The notes under the pieces were generated by a model, which saw only the letters and a list, made by a program, of their open reading frames with translations, made no database searches and was not told the DNA's origin. The translations under genes and the position numbers were made by a program. This document shows, piece by piece, positions 6,739 to 10,106 of a DNA stretch of 10,106 nucleotides (its first letter is position 1; each line of letters opens with the position of its first letter). The stretch covers positions 1-10,106 of the forward strand of contig JABFRZ010000273.1 in assembly GCA_013140785.1 (NCBI GenBank), given 5' to 3'. This DNA is from Planctomycetota bacterium. Its GTDB lineage: Bacteria > Planctomycetota > UBA1135 > GCA-002686595.

Positions 6739-7846
6739 GGACCGTCCCCCGCTCCTCGATTTTCATCGCACTCGCGGAACGCGCCTGGCCGAGCGTCCCG
6801 AAGCCCCCGGCTACGAGGCCGCGCTCGCCTTCGGCGACGTGCCGACCGAGTACCACGCCGCGCGCAGGGGCTGCGCGCTCCTCGACACGAGCGACCGCGG
6901 GCAAGTCACGCTGCGCGGCCCGGACGCGGCCGACTTCCTGCACCGCCTCCTGGCGAATCACGTGAAGTCCCTGGGGCCGGGGAACGGCAACGCGAACCTG
7001 CTCCTGTCTCCCAAGGGCAAGGTCCTGTTCGACTTCGACCTCGTGCGCCATGCCGAGCACTTCGAGCTCTCGACGCCGCCCGGACGCGCGCCATCCTTGC
7101 GCGCAGCGCTCGAACGCTACCACTTCTCGGAACGCATCGAGCTGACGGACACGAGCGCCGGGCATGCCCCTGTCGAGCTCGAGGGCCCGACGGATGTCGA
7201 GATCCTCGCGCGCTTGCTCGGCGCGCAGCGCCCGGAACTCGCCCCGCACGCTTGGCGCGCCTTGCCTTGGAAGGGTGGCTCGCTCGAGCTGCACGCCTTG
7301 GCCGCGCGTCGCTGGCGACTCGACGCCGGACCGGCTCGCGCCGGCGAGCTGTGGGAGGCCCTGTGCACGGCCGGCGCGACCCCCTGTGGCCTGGTGGTGC
7401 GCGACAGCCTGCGCGTCGAGGCGGGGCGAGCGCTCTCCGGTGTGGACGTGGACGAGAACGTCTACCCGCAGGAAGCCGGGCTCGAGTTGGCTTTCGCGCT
7501 CGACAAGGGCTGCTACGTCGGGCAGGAAGTCGTGGCGAAGATCGACACCTACGGTGGTCTGAACAAGCGCCTGCTCGTGCTGCGGGTCGATCACTCCGAC
7601 CCGGTGGCCCGCCGCACACGCCTCCTGCGCGAGGACGAGGGCGAACGCCGCGAACTCGGCCTCGTCACATCTTGGGCGTACTCCTTCGCGCTCGACGGCG
7701 GACTCGTGCTCGCCTACGTCAAGCGCCGCCACCAGGAGCCTGGCACGAGCTTCGAGCTCGGCGACGAGCACGGCAACGCCCGCGGCCGGGCCACGATCGT
7801 CGCACCGCCGGGAGCTTCGACCACTCGGGACTCGAGCGTCGGATGA
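6737..7846 (+). CDS. ygfZ: YgfZ/GcvT-family folate-binding protein for Fe-S cluster enzymes
   Basis: YgfZ (mitochondrial IBA57) is a tetrahydrofolate-binding protein needed for assembly or repair of certain Fe-S enzymes. The 369-residue product shows the diagnostic K-G-C-Y-x-G-Q-E motif at 257-264 (DKGCYVGQEVVAKID), including the conserved Cys259. The N-terminal GcvT-like part has YHAARRGCALLDTSDRGQV (39-57) and the DAADFLHRLLANHV stretch (63-76). PQEAGLE (244-250) precedes the motif as usual. It lacks the full length and other features of a glycine-cleavage T protein, and no gcvH or gcvP is near, so the YgfZ branch is preferred over GcvT. The frame is open back to 6581, but ATG 6737 gives the natural N-terminus. 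There is no clear ribosome site; the 5' end overlaps the start codon of the divergent sigma gene. It is monocistronic in view and converges on the next gene. Confidence 0.9.
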   Translation: MDRPPLLDFHRTRGTRLAERPEAPGYEAALAFGDVPTEYHAARRGCALLDTSDRGQVTLRGPDAADFLHRLLANHVKSLGPGNGNANLLLSPKGKVLFDFDLVRHAEHFELSTPPGRAPSLRAALERYHFSERIELTDTSAGHAPVELEGPTDVEILARLLGAQRPELAPHAWRALPWKGGSLELHALAARRWRLDAGPARAGELWEALCTAGATPCGLVVRDSLRVEAGRALSGVDVDENVYPQEAGLELAFALDKGCYVGQEVVAKIDTYGGLNKRLLVLRVDHSDPVARRTRLLREDEGERRELGLVTSWAYSFALDGGLVLAYVKRRHQEPGTSFELGDEHGNARGRATIVAPPGASTTRDSSVG

Positions 7847-7855
7847 GCGTGACGA

Positions 7856-7888
7856 ACGGGCGCTCCCGTGCGAAGTCGGCGGGCCGAC
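7856..7888. terminator. Two short hairpins between convergent genes, possible bidirectional terminator
   Basis: In the 49-base gap between the converging ygfZ and DUF3108-like genes there are two 5-bp stems with 4-base loops: ACGGG/CCCGT at 7856-7869 and GTCGG/CCGAC at 7875-7888. Neither is followed by a T-run on either strand, so intrinsic termination is only a weak suggestion from position. Stems this short occur by chance in GC-rich DNA. Confidence 0.22.
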
Positions 7889-7895
7889 CCTCGCC

Positions 7896-8930
7896 TCAGC
7901 GCTTCGCCGCAGGCCGCGGTGCGAACTCGGGCGGCGTGCCCGAGTAGGAGTCGAGAACCACGTCGATGCCGAGCGTGATCAGCCCGTCGCTGATTGGGAG
8001 CTTGCCCTGGATGCGCACGGCGATCCCGGTGTTCTTGTCGACCCACAGATGGATCGAGCCGTGGATCCCGAACACGCCCTGGAACTGCTTGGTCTTTTCC
8101 TCCAGCGATTCACCGGGGTAGGGCGCGGGCTCGAGCACGACCTCGACCACATCGAACTCGCCGGCGCCCGTCTCCATCCGGCGCTCCTTGCCGCGGCGCA
8201 GGGTCAGGTTCCAGAGGCGCGTGTTGTCGATCAGCGGGAAGGTCATGCTCTCGCGCTTCTCGCGGATCAGCGCACGCGCCATGAACACCGCCGTGAGCAT
8301 GTCGAGCGTGCCCTCGGGCACGGCGCGCTCCTGGGCCACGCGCCAGATGCGCGTTCCCTCGGGCGCGCCCTTCTTGGTGTCTCCGCGATAGCTGGCCGTG
8401 TGGGCCCCGTCGCGCAGTCCGACCAGCACCTCGCGACGGCGTGTGCCGCGGCTGCTCTTGCTCACCTGCTGGTAGAGCAGTCGCGGCCATTCCTGCGGCA
8501 GGATGCTCGTCTCGAGGGTTGATTCGAGCTTGTACAAGAAGTAGCTGCCCGCGGCCTCGAGCTTGATCGAAGCTGCGTCACCGGCCGAGCCCGCCGGCTG
8601 CGCCAGGATCAGCGGTACGGGCTGCTCCGCGACCGTGCAGGTCTGCGTGACGGTGCCCACGTGCGACGTCATGACCGAGAGATCGAGGTAGGCCTTGTAC
8701 GTCAGGCGCTCCTCGCGCGGGATCGCCACGCTCGGAGCCCCAGCGAGCGGCGCGAACACGAAGGGCTTGGGCGCGGGCGCAGACGCCTCCTGGAAGCCGG
8801 CCTCCTGGGCCGCGGCTTCCGCGCGGGCCGGCGTGACAGCCCACATCAGTAAGCCAAGCCCGAGTCGGGCGGCGAACCGCGGCAAGACTTGGAGTACGGT
8901 GTGGAAGAGCAAGACCTCGAGGTGAACCAT
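7896..8930 (-). CDS. Exported protein resembling DUF3108
   Basis: A 344-residue protein probably secreted to the periplasm: a hydrophobic segment at about 20-33 is followed by TPARAEAA, a plausible signal peptidase I site near residue 37. A low-complexity Ala/Pro linker runs to about 65. The rest looks like a beta-rich domain with the layout of DUF3108 proteins: an early ERLTYKAYLDL strand, a central part giving a breakdown of values over the chain, and the late IHLWVDKNTGIAVRIQGKLP (about 294-313) in which an exported protein refers to a final strand pair before the C-terminus. The function of that family is not known to me beyond being envelope-associated. There are no catalytic motifs or cysteine pairs. 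It is transcribed alone, converging with ygfZ and diverging from the HEAT lipoprotein. ATG at 8930 has a weak AGGGCG upstream. The family assignment is from memory of the pattern and is moderate. Confidence 0.72.
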   Translation of the reverse strand: MVHLEVLLFHTVLQVLPRFAARLGLGLLMWAVTPARAEAAAQEAGFQEASAPAPKPFVFAPLAGAPSVAIPREERLTYKAYLDLSVMTSHVGTVTQTCTVAEQPVPLILAQPAGSAGDAASIKLEAAGSYFLYKLESTLETSILPQEWPRLLYQQVSKSSRGTRRREVLVGLRDGAHTASYRGDTKKGAPEGTRIWRVAQERAVPEGTLDMLTAVFMARALIREKRESMTFPLIDNTRLWNLTLRRGKERRMETGAGEFDVVEVVLEPAPYPGESLEEKTKQFQGVFGIHGSIHLWVDKNTGIAVRIQGKLPISDGLITLGIDVVLDSYSGTPPEFAPRPAAKR

Positions 8931-9052
8931 CGTGACGGACGCCCTGCCGAGCGCCAGCCTGAAAACGTACGGAACCGGCAGTTCGACTTCGAGCCCTTCT
9001 TTCCCCCCTATTCTTCAGGCGTCCAGGCTCGCCAGGAAGAGCGCCGAGCTTC
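8931..9052. promoter_or_regulatory. Divergent intergenic region with promoters for both neighbours
   Basis: 122 bases between two genes pointing away from each other, so both promoters should lie here. A locally AT-richer, pyrimidine-rich stretch with CCCTATTCTTC is seen near 9006-9017. No convincing paired -35/-10 boxes could be assigned in either direction. Confidence 0.35.
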
Positions 9053-9997
9053 ATGCGTCCGCCCGCAAGCCCCATGCGCACCATTCTTCCCCGACATCTA
9101 CTCCTCCTCTCCCTCACGCTTCTATTGCTCGCTTGCCGGTCGAGCGGAGAGCGCGACCCGCGCCAGCCCGTCGGCCAGCCGGAGCCGTACGTGCCGCTGC
9201 CGGACGACGTCCAGACCATCGGCTACTTCCTGACGGTCTTCGACGATTCACTGGTCAAGTGGAGCCAGCTCGTGCTGGGGTCCGCGAGCGCGCGCGACCA
9301 GAACATGCTGCGCGTCCTGGAGGCGAACATGCAGGAGCGCGCCCGGAAGCGGCTCGACGAGCTGCTCGGTGAGCTCGAGAGCGGAGCGCCCCTGAATCGG
9401 CGTATCGCCGCGGCGGCCCTGGGCTTCGCGCACGAGCCGAGGGTGCTCGGGCCCCTCCTGTCAACGCTCGCCGAGCCCGATCCGGAGCTGGTGCAACGCG
9501 CACTCCTCGGCATCGGCGTGCTGGCCATGCCGGACACACCCGTGGGCGAGATCCAGAGCCTCCTCTTGAACGACGGCGACACTTGGACCCGCAACAATGC
9601 CGCCTTCGCCCTGCTTGGTCTCGCGCGCGCCGGCAGCACAGCGAGCGAACTCCCTGAAGCCTGCCGGGCGGCGCTGTCCGACGCGGATCCCGGTGTGCGC
9701 GCGCAGTGCGCCAGCGCTCTGGGCGAGCTGGCCGATCCAGCGGCGGTAGGGGCGCTCTCCGAACTCCTGGCCGACGAGGCCAACCTGGTAGCCCTGGCCT
9801 CGGCCCTTTCGCTGGCTCGCATCGGGCGCGAGCACGCCGAGCAGAGGGGCGCGACCGCGCGCGCGCTGGCCGGCGCACTCGACCGTGTGCGCACGGACCG
9901 CCGCGCGCACGTGCTGGGTGCACTGCGCTGGCTGCACCGGGGGGACCTGGGCGAGGACGCCCGGCCCTGGCGCGAGTGGGCTCACAAGCTGCCCTGA
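9053..9997 (+). CDS. HEAT-repeat lipoprotein
   Basis: A 314-residue protein with a short signal sequence (hydrophobic about 16-26) ending in LLLLAC, so C28 is the likely lipidated cysteine and the mature protein is membrane-anchored outside the cytoplasm. After a Pro-rich linker and a helical section (about 50-110) come at least four HEAT-like helical repeats. They cover about residues 112-260: RRIAAAALGFAHEPRVLGPL (116-135), then ELVQRALLGIGVLA, RNNAAFALLGLARAG, GVRAQCASALGELADPAAV and VALASALSLARIG. Such scaffolds bind other proteins; no partner is evident. ATG 9053 is used; an ATG at 9074 is also possible and would keep the lipobox. A purine-rich AGGAAGAG lies rather far upstream. It is the divergent partner of the DUF3108-like gene, which is also exported, but a shared role is not shown. 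Ends 57 bases before the next putative start. Confidence 0.85.
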   Translation: MRPPASPMRTILPRHLLLLSLTLLLLACRSSGERDPRQPVGQPEPYVPLPDDVQTIGYFLTVFDDSLVKWSQLVLGSASARDQNMLRVLEANMQERARKRLDELLGELESGAPLNRRIAAAALGFAHEPRVLGPLLSTLAEPDPELVQRALLGIGVLAMPDTPVGEIQSLLLNDGDTWTRNNAAFALLGLARAGSTASELPEACRAALSDADPGVRAQCASALGELADPAAVGALSELLADEANLVALASALSLARIGREHAEQRGATARALAGALDRVRTDRRAHVLGALRWLHRGDLGEDARPWREWAHKLP

Positions 9998-10054
9998 GTG
10001 CCGCTGGAGGCCCGGCGGGCGCGGGCTCTTCGCTCCCGTGGTACGTTGCCCCCC

Positions 10055-10106
10055 ATGCGTCCGCGCGGTTCGGCCAAGGCCGCTCGCTTCGGCGAGTCGG
10101 TCATCC
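10055..10106 (+). CDS. Start of a gene cut by the window edge, possibly a PLP-dependent aminotransferase
   Basis: Only 17 codons are visible from ATG 10055: MRPRGSAKAARFGESVI. The ARFGESVI stretch resembles the N-terminus of class I/II aminotransferases, where a phrase of the type F-x-E-S-V-I-R-E-M often precedes the first substrate-binding region. This is a pattern from memory on a very short piece, so the identity is tentative. Upstream is a C-run immediately before the ATG and no ribosome site. The 57-base gap to the HEAT lipoprotein allows either read-through or an own promoter. Confidence 0.38.
   Translation, partial: MRPRGSAKAARFGESVI

Noticed and set aside
6719..7771. 350-codon minus-strand open frame opposite ygfZ
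   Set aside because: The plus strand carries the KGCYVGQE signature in a full-length family member; the antisense frame lacks any domain.
10011..10021. GCCCGGCGGGC palindrome after the HEAT lipoprotein gene as a terminator
   Set aside because: The arms leave a one-base loop and no T-run follows; it cannot form a usual terminator hairpin.

Overview
This window is high-GC chromosomal DNA with dense, third-position-GC-biased bacterial genes and no sign of mobile elements, phage, tRNA/rRNA genes or CRISPR. The gene set (heme A-type cytochrome c oxidase, lipoprotein cytochrome c, ECF sigma/anti-sigma pair, YgfZ, HEAT-repeat lipoprotein) points to an aerobic, Gram-negative-type bacterium with an outer envelope. 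The style of the genes, especially the A2-type oxidase subunit and the heme A synthase, makes me lean towards Planctomycetota or a neighbouring high-GC lineage. That is an impression, not a demonstrated assignment.

Layout. Positions 1-4936 hold a tightly packed minus-strand respiratory operon, transcribed right to left: a large diheme cytochrome c lipoprotein, then coxB (CuA subunit II), coxA (subunit I, A2-type) and a heme A synthase that runs off the left edge. Gaps are 2, 13 and 8 bases. Its upstream region (4937-5133) is the largest gap in the window and contains nested direct and inverted repeats. Positions 5134-6738 hold a second minus-strand operon: ECF sigma factor, zinc-finger transmembrane anti-sigma factor, and an unidentified four-helix membrane protein.

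On the plus strand, ygfZ (6737-7846) diverges from the sigma factor; the two ATG start codons share the same CATG. It converges on a minus-strand exported protein resembling DUF3108 (7896-8930). A divergent 122-base gap follows, then a plus-strand HEAT-repeat lipoprotein (9053-9997). The last 52 bases probably begin another plus-strand gene, possibly a PLP-dependent aminotransferase.

How they fit together. The left operon makes the catalytic core of a terminal oxidase, the enzyme that matures its heme A, and a membrane-tethered cytochrome that is a good candidate electron donor. The sigma/anti-sigma operon directly upstream could respond to envelope or redox stress, but nothing in the sequence proves that it controls the oxidase genes. 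YgfZ (Fe-S cluster maintenance) fits loosely with a respiratory neighbourhood. I see no strong evidence of an undescribed system. The most unusual points are the large duplicated diheme lipoprotein in the oxidase operon, the repeat-rich regulatory gap, and the shared-start divergence.
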